Origin: Pseudomonas wuhanensis
GTDB taxonomy: Bacteria > Pseudomonadota > Gammaproteobacteria > Pseudomonadales > Pseudomonadaceae
DNA length: 64,000 bases
Direction of reading: 5' to 3'
Assembly: GCF_030687395.1 (NCBI RefSeq)
Contig: NZ_CP117430.1
Coordinates: forward strand, 1,736,001 to 1,800,000
Shown: positions 28,071-37,619 of the stretch, piece after piece
Numbering within the stretch: position 1 is the first letter of the stretch
Layout: each line of letters starts with the position of its first letter
Made by a program: the position numbers and the translations under genes
Notes under the pieces: generated by a model
The model's database searches: none
What the model was told of the DNA's origin: nothing
Seen by the model: only the letters and a program-made list of their open reading frames with translations

Positions 28071-29033
28071 ATGACGACTACTGCCCCTTCGACCCCAGCC
28101 GTACAACTGCTGGAGGTCTCGCCGGAATATGCCGGCCAACGTATTGATAACTTCCTTCTCGCTCGGCTCAAAGGCGTGCCCAAGACCTTGATTTACCGCA
28201 TTTTGCGCAAGGGCGAAGTGCGGGTGAACAAAGGTCGGATCAAGCCCGAATACAAGCTTCAGGCGGGCGATATCGTGCGCGTGCCGCCGGTTCGCGTGCC
28301 TGAGCGCGACGAACCTGTGCCGCTGGCCCAGGGTCTGTTGCAGCGGCTCGAAGCTTCCATTGTCTACGAAGACAAGGCGCTGATCGTGGTCAACAAGCCT
28401 TGCGGCATTGCGGTTCATGGTGGCAGTGGCTTGACCTACGGCGTGATTGAAGCCTTTCGTCAGTTGCGTCCGGATTGCAAAGAGCTCGAACTGGTTCATC
28501 GTCTTGATCGTGATACCTCCGGCCTGCTGATGATTGCCAAAAAGCGCAGCATGTTGCGCCACTTGCACACGGCATTGCGCGGCGATGGCGTCGATAAGCG
28601 CTATATGGCGCTGGTCCGTGGCAACTGGGCGGCCTCGATCAAGCAAGTCCGTGCGTCGCTGGGCAAGAGCAATCTGCGCTCCGGTGAGCGCATGGTCGAG
28701 GTGGACGAGGAGGAGGGCAAGGAGTCTGTGACCGTGTTCAAGGTCCTGCGTCGTTTTGGCGACTTTGCCACCCTGATCGAAGCCAAGCCGATCACCGGCC
28801 GAACTCACCAGATTCGCGTCCATACTCTGCATGCGGGACATTGCATCGCTGGTGATACCAAGTACGGCGATGAGGGTTTCAGCAAAGAGATTCGTGATCT
28901 CGGCGGCAAGCGTCTGTTTCTGCACGCCTACATGCTGACTGTGCCGCTGCCTGATGGTGGTGAGCTCAAGTTGCAGGCGCCCGTCGACGAGATGTGGGCC
29001 AAAACCGTGGAGCGCTTGAGTGCACCCTACTGA
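28071..29033 (+). CDS. rluC: 23S rRNA pseudouridine synthase RluC
   Basis: 320 residues. RluC makes pseudouridines 955, 2504 and 2580 (E. coli numbering) in 23S rRNA. It has an N-terminal S4 domain ([32 protein letters not shown]) and a catalytic domain with [15 protein letters not shown], where the second Asp is the nucleophile. It is divergent from rne, as in many Gammaproteobacteria. Its stop lies 14 nt inside the next gene. Confidence 0.96.
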   Translation: MTTTAPSTPAVQLLEVSPEYAGQRIDNFLLARLKGVPKTLIYRILRKGEVRVNKGRIKPEYKLQAGDIVRVPPVRVPERDEPVPLAQGLLQRLEASIVYEDKALIVVNKPCGIAVHGGSGLTYGVIEAFRQLRPDCKELELVHRLDRDTSGLLMIAKKRSMLRHLHTALRGDGVDKRYMALVRGNWAASIKQVRASLGKSNLRSGERMVEVDEEEGKESVTVFKVLRRFGDFATLIEAKPITGRTHQIRVHTLHAGHCIAGDTKYGDEGFSKEIRDLGGKRLFLHAYMLTVPLPDGGELKLQAPVDEMWAKTVERLSAPY

Positions 29034-29682
29034 TTACAAACTGCTGATTTTCGATTGGGACGGCACGCTCGCTGACTCCATTGGTCGAATTGTCGAGGCG
29101 ATGCATGTCGCGTCCGAGCGGTCCGGTTTTCAGTTGCGTGATGATTTTGCCGTCAAAGGCATTATCGGTCTGGGCTTGCCGGAAGCGATTCGCACCCTGT
29201 ATCCCGAGATTGGCGACGCCGAGCTGATAGCGTTCCGTCAGCACTATGCAGATCACTACATTGCGGCGGAGGCCGTGCCTTCCCCGCTGTTTGAGGGTGT
29301 TATCGAGTCTCTCGAAGCGTTTCGTGTCGAGGGGTATCATCTGGCAGTAGCGACCGGCAAGGCTCGTCGTGGGCTGGATCGGGTGTTGAAGTCTCACGGT
29401 TGGGAAGATTATTTCGATATCACCCGTGCTGCGGACGAAACCGCCAGCAAACCCCATCCACTGATGCTCGAACAGATTCTCGCCCATTGCGAGGTTCGTC
29501 CGGAGCAGGCGCTCATGGTTGGCGACTCGTCGTTCGACCTGCAGATGGCGCGCAATGCGGGCATGGATTCGGTGGCGGTCAGCTATGGCGCTCAATCGAT
29601 CGACGCCTTGAAACTATTTGAGCCGAGACTGGCCATTGATCGTTTTTCAGAGTTGCACGCCTGGCTGAGTCAGCGGGTTTAA
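29020..29682 (+). CDS. HAD-family phosphatase (phosphoglycolate phosphatase-like)
   Basis: 220 residues from the GTG at 29020, overlapping the rluC end by 14 bp, with GGAG upstream. HAD motifs are complete: [11 protein letters not shown] (I), [10 protein letters not shown] (II), the Lys in [11 protein letters not shown] (III) and [16 protein letters not shown] (IV), with a helical cap between I and II. The protein lies between rluC and an S49 peptidase. Its physiological substrate is not evident. Confidence 0.9.
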   Translation: MHPTDYKLLIFDWDGTLADSIGRIVEAMHVASERSGFQLRDDFAVKGIIGLGLPEAIRTLYPEIGDAELIAFRQHYADHYIAAEAVPSPLFEGVIESLEAFRVEGYHLAVATGKARRGLDRVLKSHGWEDYFDITRAADETASKPHPLMLEQILAHCEVRPEQALMVGDSSFDLQMARNAGMDSVAVSYGAQSIDALKLFEPRLAIDRFSELHAWLSQRV

Positions 29683-29709
29683 TTGGTTTTTTTTGCTGGG
29701 GTACATGGC

Positions 29710-30699
29710 ATGACCGACGAATGGAAAGCGCCCGCCAAGGCGAGTGCGGAAAGCGGTGACGAGAAAAGCTGGAAGCTGCTGGAAAAAACCCTGCTGGCTG
29801 GTGTGCAGGAACAGCGCCGGTCCCGTCGCTGGGGAATATTCTTCAAATCGCTGACTTTTTTGTACCTGATTGGCGCGTTGATTCTGTTATCGCCATTGAT
29901 AAGCATGGAGAAAGGCGCTGCTCTCGGCTCTGGCTACACGGCGCTGATCGATGTAACGGGCATGATTGCCGACAAAGAGCCAGCCAGTGCCGACAATATC
30001 GTCGGCAGTCTGCGTGCGGCCTTCGAGGACAAGAAGGTCAAGGGTGTGGTTCTGCGGATCAACAGCCCTGGCGGCAGTCCGGTGCAGTCGGGTTATGTCT
30101 ACGACGAGATTCGTCGTTTGCGCGGCCTGCATCCGGATACCAAGGTTTACGCGGTAATCTCGGATCTGGGCGCTTCCGGTGCCTATTACATCGCCAGTGC
30201 GGCGGATCAGATCTACGCCGACAAGGCGAGCCTGGTGGGTTCCATTGGTGTGACAGCGGCCGGTTACGGTTTTGTCGGGACCATGGAAAAGTTGGGCGTC
30301 GAGCGTCGTACCTACACCTCCGGCGAGCACAAATCGTTCCTCGATCCGTTCCAGCCGCAGAAACCCGCGGAAACCCAGTTCTGGCAGAGCGTGCTCGATA
30401 CCACTCATCAGCAGTTCATCAGCAGCGTCAAGAAGGGCCGTGGTGATCGCCTGAAGGATAAAGAGCATCCGGAGTTGTTCTCCGGGCTGATCTGGTCGGG
30501 TGAGCAGGCGCTGTCGCTGGGCTTGATCGATGGTCTGGGCAATGCCAGTTCGGTTGCGCGTGATGTGATTGGCGAGAAAGAGTTGGTGGATTTCACTGTC
30601 GAGGAATCGCCGTTCGATCGCTTCTCGAAAAAGCTCGGCGCCAGCGTGGCTGAGCATTTGGCGATGTGGATGGGCTTTCAAGGGCCTTCGCTACGCTAA
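29710..30699 (+). CDS. sppA: S49-family signal peptide peptidase
   Basis: 329 residues from the ATG at 29710. A short cytoplasmic head of about 45 residues precedes one membrane helix (FFKSLTFLYLIGALILLSPL). The S49 domain shows RINSPGGSPVQS, catalytic Ser in SDLGASGAYYIASAADQI and Lys in YTSGEHKSFLDPF. This is the short SppA/SohB-like form, facing the periplasm. Such enzymes degrade cleaved signal peptides. It probably shares the rluC transcript. Confidence 0.93.
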   Translation: MTDEWKAPAKASAESGDEKSWKLLEKTLLAGVQEQRRSRRWGIFFKSLTFLYLIGALILLSPLISMEKGAALGSGYTALIDVTGMIADKEPASADNIVGSLRAAFEDKKVKGVVLRINSPGGSPVQSGYVYDEIRRLRGLHPDTKVYAVISDLGASGAYYIASAADQIYADKASLVGSIGVTAAGYGFVGTMEKLGVERRTYTSGEHKSFLDPFQPQKPAETQFWQSVLDTTHQQFISSVKKGRGDRLKDKEHPELFSGLIWSGEQALSLGLIDGLGNASSVARDVIGEKELVDFTVEESPFDRFSKKLGASVAEHLAMWMGFQGPSLR

Positions 30700-30713
30700 T
30701 CACCTGGCTGCAT

Positions 30714-30746
30714 AAAGAAACCGGCCCGCGTGGCCGGTTTTTTTTG
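30714..30746. terminator. Rho-independent terminator
   Basis: AAAGAAACCGGCC, the CGCGT loop, GGCCGG and an eight-T run lie between sppA (plus) and maf (minus). Confidence 0.88.
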
Positions 30747-30777
30747 TGTGAACGCGGTCTCTGTACGGAGGTACGGT

Positions 30778-31356
30778 TCAGGGTATCTGTACGTTTTCAG
30801 CCAACAGCATATCGATCAGGCGAATCAGTGGCAGGCCGATCAGGCTGGTGGCGTCAGGGCCTTCGGTGCTCTGAAACAGGCTCACCCCCAAACCTTCGGC
30901 CTTGAAGCTGCCAGCGCAGTCGTAGGGCTGTTCTGCGTGCAGGTAGCGTTCGATGCGCGCTGCGTCGAGTGTGCGCATGTGTACGGTAAAGGGCACGCAG
31001 TCGACCTGGCAGTGGCCGGTCTGGCTATTGAGCAGTGCCAGGCCGGTCAGGAAGGTCACGCTCGCACCGCTGGATGCCAGCAGTTGTTCGCGGGCCTTTT
31101 CGAAGGTGTGAGGTTTGCCGATAATCCGCTCGCCGAGTACGGCGACCTGATCCGAGCCGATGATCAGGTGGGCTGGATGGCTGCCTGCAAGTGCGCGGGC
31201 TTTTTCTTCGGCGAGGCGCTTTACCAGTTCGACGGCAGGCTCGTCCTGGCGATGGCTTTCGTCGATGTCCGGCGAGCTGCACGTGAACGGCAGCTGCAAG
31301 CGGGCCAGCAATTCCCGGCGATAGGCCGAGCTTGAAGCAAGTAATAAAGGCAGCAT
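30778..31356 (-). CDS. maf: Maf/YceF-type nucleotide pyrophosphatase
   Basis: 192 residues from the third Met (31356), with GGAG 6 nt upstream; two earlier starts are badly spaced. It opens with LPLLLASSSAYRRELLARL and contains the family segments SPDIDESH, VIGSDQV-like IIGSDQVAVLGER and CAGSFKAEGLG. YceF hydrolyses m7GTP; other Maf proteins take dTTP or UTP. Its position next to yceD-rpmF is the YceF position in E. coli. Confidence 0.9.
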   Translation of the reverse strand: MLPLLLASSSAYRRELLARLQLPFTCSSPDIDESHRQDEPAVELVKRLAEEKARALAGSHPAHLIIGSDQVAVLGERIIGKPHTFEKAREQLLASSGASVTFLTGLALLNSQTGHCQVDCVPFTVHMRTLDAARIERYLHAEQPYDCAGSFKAEGLGVSLFQSTEGPDATSLIGLPLIRLIDMLLAENVQIP

Positions 31357-31423
31357 GCGCATCTCCAAAGGGCAGGGGCGAATTCTAGCGCAGGCTCAAG
31401 TGACGGACAGGGCTGAATTTCCT

Positions 31424-31451
31424 TTGACATGGCTGGGGGCATCCCTATAAT
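31424..31451 (+). promoter_or_regulatory. Strong sigma-70 promoter of yceD-rpmF
   Basis: TTGACA (31424-31429), a 16-nt spacer and a perfect TATAAT (31446-31451). Start is expected near 31458, only about 3 nt before the yceD ATG. Confidence 0.85.
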
Positions 31452-31460
31452 GCTGCGCCT

Positions 31461-31988
31461 ATGTTGAATGACCCGATTCCACCTCACGTTGACCCGCGCA
31501 AATTGGCTGACCGTGGCACCACCCTTCAAGGTGAACTGCTGCTGGCCGATTTGGAGAGACTCTGCGACCCGCTTTCCGATACTGTCGGTACGGTGCAGGC
31601 TAAATTCGTTTTTGAACGAGATGAACGTAAATCTGTGGTAATTCACAGCTTTATCGACACCGAAGTCAAAATGGTTTGCCAGCGTTGTCTTGAGCTGGTC
31701 ACCCTGCCGATCCATAGCGAATGCAGTTATGCTGTGGTGAAGGAGGGTGCGAATACCCAGTCGTTGCCGAAAGGTTATGACGTGCTGGAACTGGGCGAAG
31801 ATCCTTTGGATCTGCAGTCACTGATCGAGGAGGAGCTTCTGCTCGCCTTGCCCATTGTGCCTGCTCATCATCCGGAAGAATGCCAGCAGCCGGCGGGTCT
31901 CGATGAGCCCGAACCGAGCGAGGACGAGGTAACGCGGTCCAACCCGTTCAGTGTATTGGCGCAGTTAAAGCGTGACCCAAACGTTTAG
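31461..31988 (+). CDS. yceD: YceD, large-subunit rRNA accumulation protein (DUF177)
   Basis: 175 residues. The DUF177 hallmarks are the MVCQRCLE Cys pair and the EDPLDLQSLIEEELLLALP acidic helix. YceD/DUF177 proteins are needed for normal 23S rRNA levels and lie beside rpmF almost everywhere. The ATG has no Shine-Dalgarno. Given the promoter it should be translated from a nearly leaderless mRNA. The start is firm: the first residues (MLNDPIPPHVDPRKLADRG) match the usual Pseudomonas N-terminus as I recall it. Confidence 0.92.
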   Translation: MLNDPIPPHVDPRKLADRGTTLQGELLLADLERLCDPLSDTVGTVQAKFVFERDERKSVVIHSFIDTEVKMVCQRCLELVTLPIHSECSYAVVKEGANTQSLPKGYDVLELGEDPLDLQSLIEEELLLALPIVPAHHPEECQQPAGLDEPEPSEDEVTRSNPFSVLAQLKRDPNV

Positions 31989-32001
31989 GAGTTAATCAAT
32001 T

Positions 32002-32184
32002 ATGGCTGTTCAGCAGAACAAAAAATCCCGCTCTGCCCGTGACATGCGTCGTTCGCACGACGCTCTCGAGGCTAGCACCCTGTCTGTAGAAAAAACCACC
32101 GGTGAAGTTCACCTGCGTCACCACGTATCGCCAGAAGGCGTATACCGTGGTCGTAAAGTGATCGACAAGGGCGCTGACGAGTAA
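32002..32184 (+). CDS. rpmF: 50S ribosomal protein L32
   Basis: 60 residues, basic, with the L32 start [22 protein letters not shown]. It lies 13 bp after yceD with TAGGAG before the ATG and only 3 bp before plsX. Pseudomonas L32 lacks the zinc Cys set, which is the case here. Confidence 0.97.
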
Positions 32185-32187
32185 TCC

Positions 32188-33198
32188 TTGTCCGCTCAAG
32201 TCATCGCGATTGACGCAATGGGCGGGGACTTCGGTCCCCGCAGCATTGTTCAGGCCAGCCTTGCTTGTCTGTCTGCTACGCCCTCGCTGCACCTGACCCT
32301 CGTCGGTCAACCCTCCCTTCTTGAAGAACTGCTCGCCAGCCAATCGGCTGTGGATCGCGCGCGCCTGTCGATTACGCCGGCGTCCGAAGTCATCACCATG
32401 GACGAAAAACCTGCCCAGGCCTTGCGCGGCAAACCCGATTCGTCGATGCGCGTGGCGCTGGAGTTGCTGCGCGACGGCAAGGCCCAGGCCTGCGTCAGTG
32501 CCGGCAATACCGGTGCGCTGATGGCGTTGTCACGGTTTGTGCTCAAGACCTTGCCGGGCATCGATCGGCCGGCAATGATCGCCGCCATTCCGACGCAGAA
32601 GGGCTACTGCCAGTTGCTCGACCTGGGCGCCAATGTCGATTGCAGTGCCGAGCACTTATTGCAGTTTGCCGTGATGGGCTCGGTCGCGGCAGAAACCCTG
32701 GGCATCGTTCGCCCAAGGGTCGCGCTGCTGAACATCGGCACCGAAGACATCAAGGGCAATCAGCAGGTCAAGCTGGCGGCCACTTTGTTGCAAGGGGCTC
32801 GTGGCATCAACTACATCGGGTTTGTCGAAGGTGACGGCTTGTACCGTGGCGAGGCGGATGTGGTGGTGTGTGACGGTTTTGTCGGCAATATCCTGCTCAA
32901 GTCCAGCGAAGGCCTGGCGACCATGATTGCCGGGCGCATTGAAGCGTTATTCAAGAAAAATTTCGCGTCGAAAGTGGTGGGCGCACTGGCGCTGCCGCTG
33001 ATGAAGCGCTTGCAGGCCGAACTGGCGCCGGCACGCCATAACGGCGCAAGTTTCCTCGGTTTGCAGGGAATTGTCGTGAAAAGCCACGGTTCGGCGGGGG
33101 TGCAGGGTTTTCAGAGTGCGATTCAGCGCGCGTTGATCGAGCTCCAGGAAAACTTGCCTGAACGGCTTCATGGGCGCCTGGAAGATTTGTTGCCTTAG
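32188..33198 (+). CDS. plsX: Phosphate acyltransferase PlsX
   Basis: 336 residues from a TTG start 3 bp after rpmF. PlsX converts acyl-ACP to acyl-phosphate for phospholipid synthesis. The N-terminal [12 protein letters not shown] and later [21 protein letters not shown] and [16 protein letters not shown] segments are typical. Translation probably depends on coupling to rpmF, since TTG has little Shine-Dalgarno support. Confidence 0.94.
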   Translation: MSAQVIAIDAMGGDFGPRSIVQASLACLSATPSLHLTLVGQPSLLEELLASQSAVDRARLSITPASEVITMDEKPAQALRGKPDSSMRVALELLRDGKAQACVSAGNTGALMALSRFVLKTLPGIDRPAMIAAIPTQKGYCQLLDLGANVDCSAEHLLQFAVMGSVAAETLGIVRPRVALLNIGTEDIKGNQQVKLAATLLQGARGINYIGFVEGDGLYRGEADVVVCDGFVGNILLKSSEGLATMIAGRIEALFKKNFASKVVGALALPLMKRLQAELAPARHNGASFLGLQGIVVKSHGSAGVQGFQSAIQRALIELQENLPERLHGRLEDLLP

Positions 33199-33322
33199 GC
33201 GTTTTCGTCGGACAATGCTTAAATGTGACCGCTCAGTTCAATGGGCCATCCAACTGTGAGTTTCTTGCGTTCCACAAACGGGACGTCAATTCTCCGAGAC
33301 AAGATCATTAGGGGCTTGTTAC

Positions 33323-34261
33323 ATGTCTGCTTCCCTCGCATTCGTCTTTCCAGGACAGGGTTCGCAGTCCCTCGGCATGCTGGCCGAGTTGGGCGCGCAA
33401 CATCCGGTGGTCCTCGAAACATTCAAAGAAGCTTCCGATGCTCTGGGTTACGACCTGTGGGCACTGACCCAGCAAGGGCCGGAAGAACAACTCAATCAAA
33501 CCGATAAAACCCAGCCGGCCATTCTGACCGCCTCGATCGCCTTGTGGCGCCTGTGGCTGGCTGAAGGCGGCGCGCGTCCGGCTTACGTTGCCGGTCACAG
33601 CCTGGGCGAATACAGCGCCCTGGTGGCTGCAGGCAGTCTGAGCCTGGGGGACGCAGTGAAACTGGTAGAGCGTCGCGGTCAGTTGATGCAAGAGGCTGTT
33701 CCGGCCGGGCAGGGCGGCATGGCTGCAATCCTGGGTCTGGAAGATGCCGACGTGCTGGCAGCCTGTGCCGAAGCGGCGCAAGGCGAAGTGGTGAGCGCGG
33801 TCAACTTCAATTCCCCGGGCCAGGTAGTGATCGCCGGCGCCAAGGCGGCGGTCGAGCGCGCCATCGAAGGCTGCAAGGCACGTGGCGCCAAGCGCGCCAT
33901 GCCATTGCCGGTCAGCGTGCCGTCCCACTGCGAATTGATGCGTCCGGCCGCCGAGCGGTTCGCCGAGTCGATCGCAGCGATCGACTGGCAGGCACCGCAG
34001 ATTCCTGTGGTACAGAACGTCAGCGCCAACGTGCCGGCCGATCTGGAAACCCTCAAGCGCGATCTGCTTGAGCAGCTCTACAAGCCTGTACGCTGGGTCG
34101 AGTCGGTCCAGGCGCTGGCTGCCAAGGGCGCGACCGAGCTGGTCGAATGCGGCCCTGGCAAAGTACTTGCCGGTTTGAACAAACGTTGCGCCGAAGGCGT
34201 GTCGACCTCTAACCTCAATACCCCAGACGCTTTCGCTGCCACCCGTGCAGCGCTGGCCTAA
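33323..34261 (+). CDS. fabD: Malonyl-CoA:ACP transacylase
   Basis: 312 residues. FabD loads malonate on ACP. FVFPGQGSQSLGML, the catalytic Ser in GHSLGEYSALVAAG and His in PVSVPSHCELM are present. It opens the fabD-fabG-acpP-fabF set. Upstream, 124 bp after plsX are uncoded and probably hold a promoter, though I see no strong hexamers. Confidence 0.96.
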   Translation: MSASLAFVFPGQGSQSLGMLAELGAQHPVVLETFKEASDALGYDLWALTQQGPEEQLNQTDKTQPAILTASIALWRLWLAEGGARPAYVAGHSLGEYSALVAAGSLSLGDAVKLVERRGQLMQEAVPAGQGGMAAILGLEDADVLAACAEAAQGEVVSAVNFNSPGQVVIAGAKAAVERAIEGCKARGAKRAMPLPVSVPSHCELMRPAAERFAESIAAIDWQAPQIPVVQNVSANVPADLETLKRDLLEQLYKPVRWVESVQALAAKGATELVECGPGKVLAGLNKRCAEGVSTSNLNTPDAFAATRAALA

Positions 34262-34276
34262 CAAGGAGAAGCTTGC

Positions 34277-35020
34277 ATGAGTCTGCAAGGTAAAGTTGCA
34301 CTGGTCACCGGTGCCAGCCGTGGTATCGGCCAGGCTATCGCTCTGGAATTGGGTCGTCAGGGTGCCATTGTCATCGGCACCGCGACTTCCGCTTCAGGGG
34401 CTGAGCGTATCGCTGCGACCCTGAAAGAAAATGGTATCCAGGGCACTGGCCTGGAACTCAATGTCACCAGCGACGAGTCCGTAGCGGCCGTGCTGGCGAG
34501 CATTCAGGCGCAATTCGGTGCGCCGGCGATCCTGGTCAATAATGCCGGTATCACCCGCGATAACCTGATGATGCGCATGAAAGATGACGAATGGCATGAC
34601 GTCGTCGATACCAATCTGAACAGCCTGTTCCGGCTGTCCAAGGGCGTTTTGCGCGGCATGACCAAAGCCCGTTGGGGACGAATTATCAGTATTGGCTCGG
34701 TTGTGGGTGCCATGGGCAACGCAGGCCAAGTAAACTACGCTGCCGCCAAGGCCGGTCTGGAAGGTTTCAGTCGTGCACTGGCGCGTGAAGTCGGTTCGCG
34801 TTCGATTACGGTAAACTCGGTGGCCCCTGGGTTCATCGACACCGATATGACCCGTGAACTGCCCGAGGCGCAGCGTGAAGCCTTGCAGACGCAGATTCCG
34901 CTGGGTCGTCTGGGGCAAGCTCAAGAGATCGCGTCTGTGGTCGCTTTTCTTGCATCCGACGGTGCGGCTTACGTTACTGGGGCTACAATCCCGGTGAACG
35001 GCGGGATGTACATGAGTTAA
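34277..35020 (+). CDS. fabG: 3-oxoacyl-ACP reductase
   Basis: 247 residues, short-chain dehydrogenase. NADPH loop VTGASRGIGQAIA, NNAG at about 88, and the catalytic Ser-Tyr-Lys in ISIGSVVGAMGNAGQVNYAAAKAG. It ends VNGGMYMS, the usual FabG end. 15 bp follow fabD, with AAGGAG before the ATG. Confidence 0.96.
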   Translation: MSLQGKVALVTGASRGIGQAIALELGRQGAIVIGTATSASGAERIAATLKENGIQGTGLELNVTSDESVAAVLASIQAQFGAPAILVNNAGITRDNLMMRMKDDEWHDVVDTNLNSLFRLSKGVLRGMTKARWGRIISIGSVVGAMGNAGQVNYAAAKAGLEGFSRALAREVGSRSITVNSVAPGFIDTDMTRELPEAQREALQTQIPLGRLGQAQEIASVVAFLASDGAAYVTGATIPVNGGMYMS

Positions 35021-35131
35021 ATGTGACGGATTGCTTCAAAAAAATGTCATACGAGCTGTCTAAAATCCGTTATAAAGCTGCAATCTATTTATAGACAGAG
35101 GGTCGCCGGGTTTGAGGAGTGAAGCTTTCAG

Positions 35132-35159
35132 TTGAAAAACTGAAAAGTCTTTCTATACA
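35132..35159 (+). promoter_or_regulatory. Candidate acpP promoter
   Basis: TTGAAA (35132-35137), a 16-nt spacer and TATACA (35154-35159) lie in the 191-bp gap before acpP. A dedicated promoter would explain the large excess of ACP over the other Fab proteins. Confidence 0.5.
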
Positions 35160-35211
35160 CTTACCCACCGGCCAGCTGCCTGAATTTGTCCATTAGGAGT
35201 GAAAACAAGGT

Positions 35212-35448
35212 ATGAGCACCATCGAAGAGCGCGTCAAGAAAATCGTTGCTGAGCAACTGGGCGTTAAAGAAGAAGAAGTGGTCAACACTGCTTCCTTCGT
35301 TGAAGACCTGGGTGCCGACTCCCTTGACACCGTTGAGCTGGTGATGGCTCTGGAAGAGGAATTCGAGACCGAAATCCCTGACGAAGAAGCTGAGAAGATC
35401 ACTACTGTACAAGCAGCAATCGACTACGTTACCAGCCACCAGGCGTAA
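35212..35448 (+). CDS. acpP: Acyl carrier protein
   Basis: 78 residues, strongly acidic. The phosphopantetheine Ser lies in [20 protein letters not shown]. It has the usual four-helix ACP length and end. TTAGGAG precedes the ATG. A terminator follows, so the gene may be transcribed alone as well as with fabG. Confidence 0.98.
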   Translation: MSTIEERVKKIVAEQLGVKEEEVVNTASFVEDLGADSLDTVELVMALEEEFETEIPDEEAEKITTVQAAIDYVTSHQA

Positions 35449-35477
35449 TAGTTTTTAGTCGTCGCTCGCTGTCATGG

Positions 35478-35515
35478 AAAAACCGCACTGCCATCATGGC
35501 GTGCGGTTTTTTCTT
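35478..35515 (+). terminator. Rho-independent terminator after acpP
   Basis: AAAAACCGCACTGCCA / TGGCGTGCGGTTTTTT forms a long stem ending in a T-run. It probably lets part of transcription through to fabF. Confidence 0.85.
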
Positions 35516-35556
35516 TAGGCCTGATGCAAAGTCGTCATTTGAAAAAGGAGAGTGCT

Positions 35557-36801
35557 GTGTCGCGTAGACGCGTCGTAGTCACCGGTATGGGTATGTTGTC
35601 GCCACTGGGTACGGATGTGCCGAGCAGCTGGCAGGGCATTCTGGCTGGCCGCAGTGGCATTGGTCTGATCGAACACACCGACCTTTCTGCCTATTCCACC
35701 CGTTTTGGCGGCTCGGTAAAGGGCTTCAATGTCGAGGAATACCTGTCGGTCAAGGAAGCTCGCAAACTCGACCTGTTCATTCAATACGGTCTGGCTGCAG
35801 GTTTTCAAGCCGTGCGTAACGCAGGTCTTGAAGTCACCGACGCCAATCGCGAGCGTATCGGCGTGGCCATGGGGTCGGGTATTGGCGGTCTGACCAATAT
35901 CGAAGACACCAGCCGCACACTGCATGATTCCGGCCCACGGCGGATTTCTCCGTTTTTCGTGCCTGGCTCGATCATCAATATGATTTCCGGTTTCCTGTCC
36001 ATCCATCTGGGCGCACAGGGACCTAACTACGCCATCGCCACGGCGTGTACCACCGGTACGCATTGTATCGGCATGGCGGCACGCAACATCATGTACGACG
36101 AAGCCGACGTGATGATCGCCGGTGGTGCCGAGATGGCCGCATGTGGTCTGGGCATGGGCGGCTTTGGTGCCTCCCGCGCACTGTCGACCCGCAATGACGA
36201 GCCGACCCGTGCCAGCCGTCCATGGGACAAGGGCCGTGATGGCTTCGTGCTGTCCGACGGCGCCGGCGCACTGGTTCTCGAAGAACTGGAGCACGCCAAG
36301 GCCCGTGGCGCGACCATCTACGCCGAGCTGATCGGCTTCGGCACCAGTGGCGATGCTTACCACATGACCTCGCCACCAGCCGATGGCGCGGGTGCTGCGC
36401 GTTGCATCACCAATGCCTTGCGCGATGCGAAGATCAACAGCGATCAGGTTCAGTACATCAACGCCCACGGCACCTCGACCTCGGCTGGCGACCTCGCCGA
36501 AGCCTGTGCGATCAAATCCGTGTTCGGTGATCACGCCTACAAGCTGGCGGTCAGTTCGACCAAATCCATGACCGGTCACCTGTTGGGTGCGGCGGGCGCG
36601 GTCGAGGCGATTTTCAGCGTATTGGCAATCAACAGCCAGGTGGCACCGCCGACCATCAACCTCGATGAGCCGGACGAAGGTTGCGACCTAGACTTCGTAC
36701 CCCACACCGCGCGTGGCATGGATATCGACGTGGTGCTGTCCAACTCCTTCGGATTTGGCGGTACCAATGGCTCGTTGGTGTTCCGCCGGTTCGCTGACTG
36801 A
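35557..36801 (+). CDS. fabF: 3-oxoacyl-ACP synthase II
   Basis: 414 residues from the GTG at 35557, chosen for AAGGAG 7 nt upstream and the usual start [13 protein letters not shown]. Catalytic Cys lies in [12 protein letters not shown], His in [11 protein letters not shown] and His in [13 protein letters not shown]. FabF elongates acyl-ACP and adjusts cis-vaccenate content with temperature. Its stop overlaps the pabC ATG. Confidence 0.97.
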   Translation: MSRRRVVVTGMGMLSPLGTDVPSSWQGILAGRSGIGLIEHTDLSAYSTRFGGSVKGFNVEEYLSVKEARKLDLFIQYGLAAGFQAVRNAGLEVTDANRERIGVAMGSGIGGLTNIEDTSRTLHDSGPRRISPFFVPGSIINMISGFLSIHLGAQGPNYAIATACTTGTHCIGMAARNIMYDEADVMIAGGAEMAACGLGMGGFGASRALSTRNDEPTRASRPWDKGRDGFVLSDGAGALVLEELEHAKARGATIYAELIGFGTSGDAYHMTSPPADGAGAARCITNALRDAKINSDQVQYINAHGTSTSAGDLAEACAIKSVFGDHAYKLAVSSTKSMTGHLLGAAGAVEAIFSVLAINSQVAPPTINLDEPDEGCDLDFVPHTARGMDIDVVLSNSFGFGGTNGSLVFRRFAD

Positions 36802-37616
36802 TGGACAGCTGGGTCGACGGTCAACCGGCTGACGCTTTGTCGCTGAAGGATCGCGGCCTGGCTTACGGTGATGGTCTGTTCGAGACCATCGCGGTCAAGG
36901 GCGGGCAGCCGCTGCTGCTGGATCGACATTTGTCGCGTCTGGCCGAGGGTTGTTCGCGCCTGGCGATTGCCGCCGATCATCAACTGATCCGCGCGGAGCT
37001 GCTGGCCTATGCCGCCGCGCTGGGCGAGGGCGTGCTCAAACTCATCCTCACTCGCGGCGACAGCCAGCGCGGTTACGCTGCCGATCCCTCGGCTCAGGCT
37101 CGACGCATTCTGCAAGGCAATCCTCCTGCGGTTTATCCGGCTGTTCATGCGGAGCAGGGCGTTCGGCTGTTTCCTTGTGCGACACGTCTTTCCAAACAGC
37201 CATTGCTCGCCGGGCTCAAGCATCTGAATCGCCTGGAGCAGGTTATCGCCCGTTCCGAATGGCAGGACACCGAGCATGCCGAAGGCTTGATGCTGGATCA
37301 GGTCGGGCGGGTGATCGAAGGTGTGTTCAGCAATCTGTTTCTGGTGCGCGATGGCGTGCTGGTGACCGCCAATCTCAAACGCTGTGGCGTGGCGGGTGTG
37401 ATGCGTGCCGAATTATTGTTTCAAGCCAAGTCATTGGGAATTCCCACGCTAATCACCGATATCACCCTCGAGCAGCTGCAATGGGCTGATGAGGTCTTTG
37501 TCTGCAACAGCGTGTATGGCGTTTGGCCGGTGCGCGCCTATGCCGCACTGAGCTGGCCGGTTGGGCCGCTCACCCGTAAACTCCAAACCATTGCCCGTGC
37601 GCTACTGGATGCTTGA
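36801..37616 (+). CDS. pabC: Aminodeoxychorismate lyase
   Basis: 271 residues, PLP fold type IV. PabC releases pyruvate from aminodeoxychorismate to give p-aminobenzoate for folate. The PLP Lys is in LLAGLKHLNRLEQV; GDGLFETIAV and GRVIEGVFSNLFLV are family segments. It is coupled to fabF by TGATG, as is common. Confidence 0.94.
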   Translation: MDSWVDGQPADALSLKDRGLAYGDGLFETIAVKGGQPLLLDRHLSRLAEGCSRLAIAADHQLIRAELLAYAAALGEGVLKLILTRGDSQRGYAADPSAQARRILQGNPPAVYPAVHAEQGVRLFPCATRLSKQPLLAGLKHLNRLEQVIARSEWQDTEHAEGLMLDQVGRVIEGVFSNLFLVRDGVLVTANLKRCGVAGVMRAELLFQAKSLGIPTLITDITLEQLQWADEVFVCNSVYGVWPVRAYAALSWPVGPLTRKLQTIARALLDA

Positions 37617-37619
37617 TTC

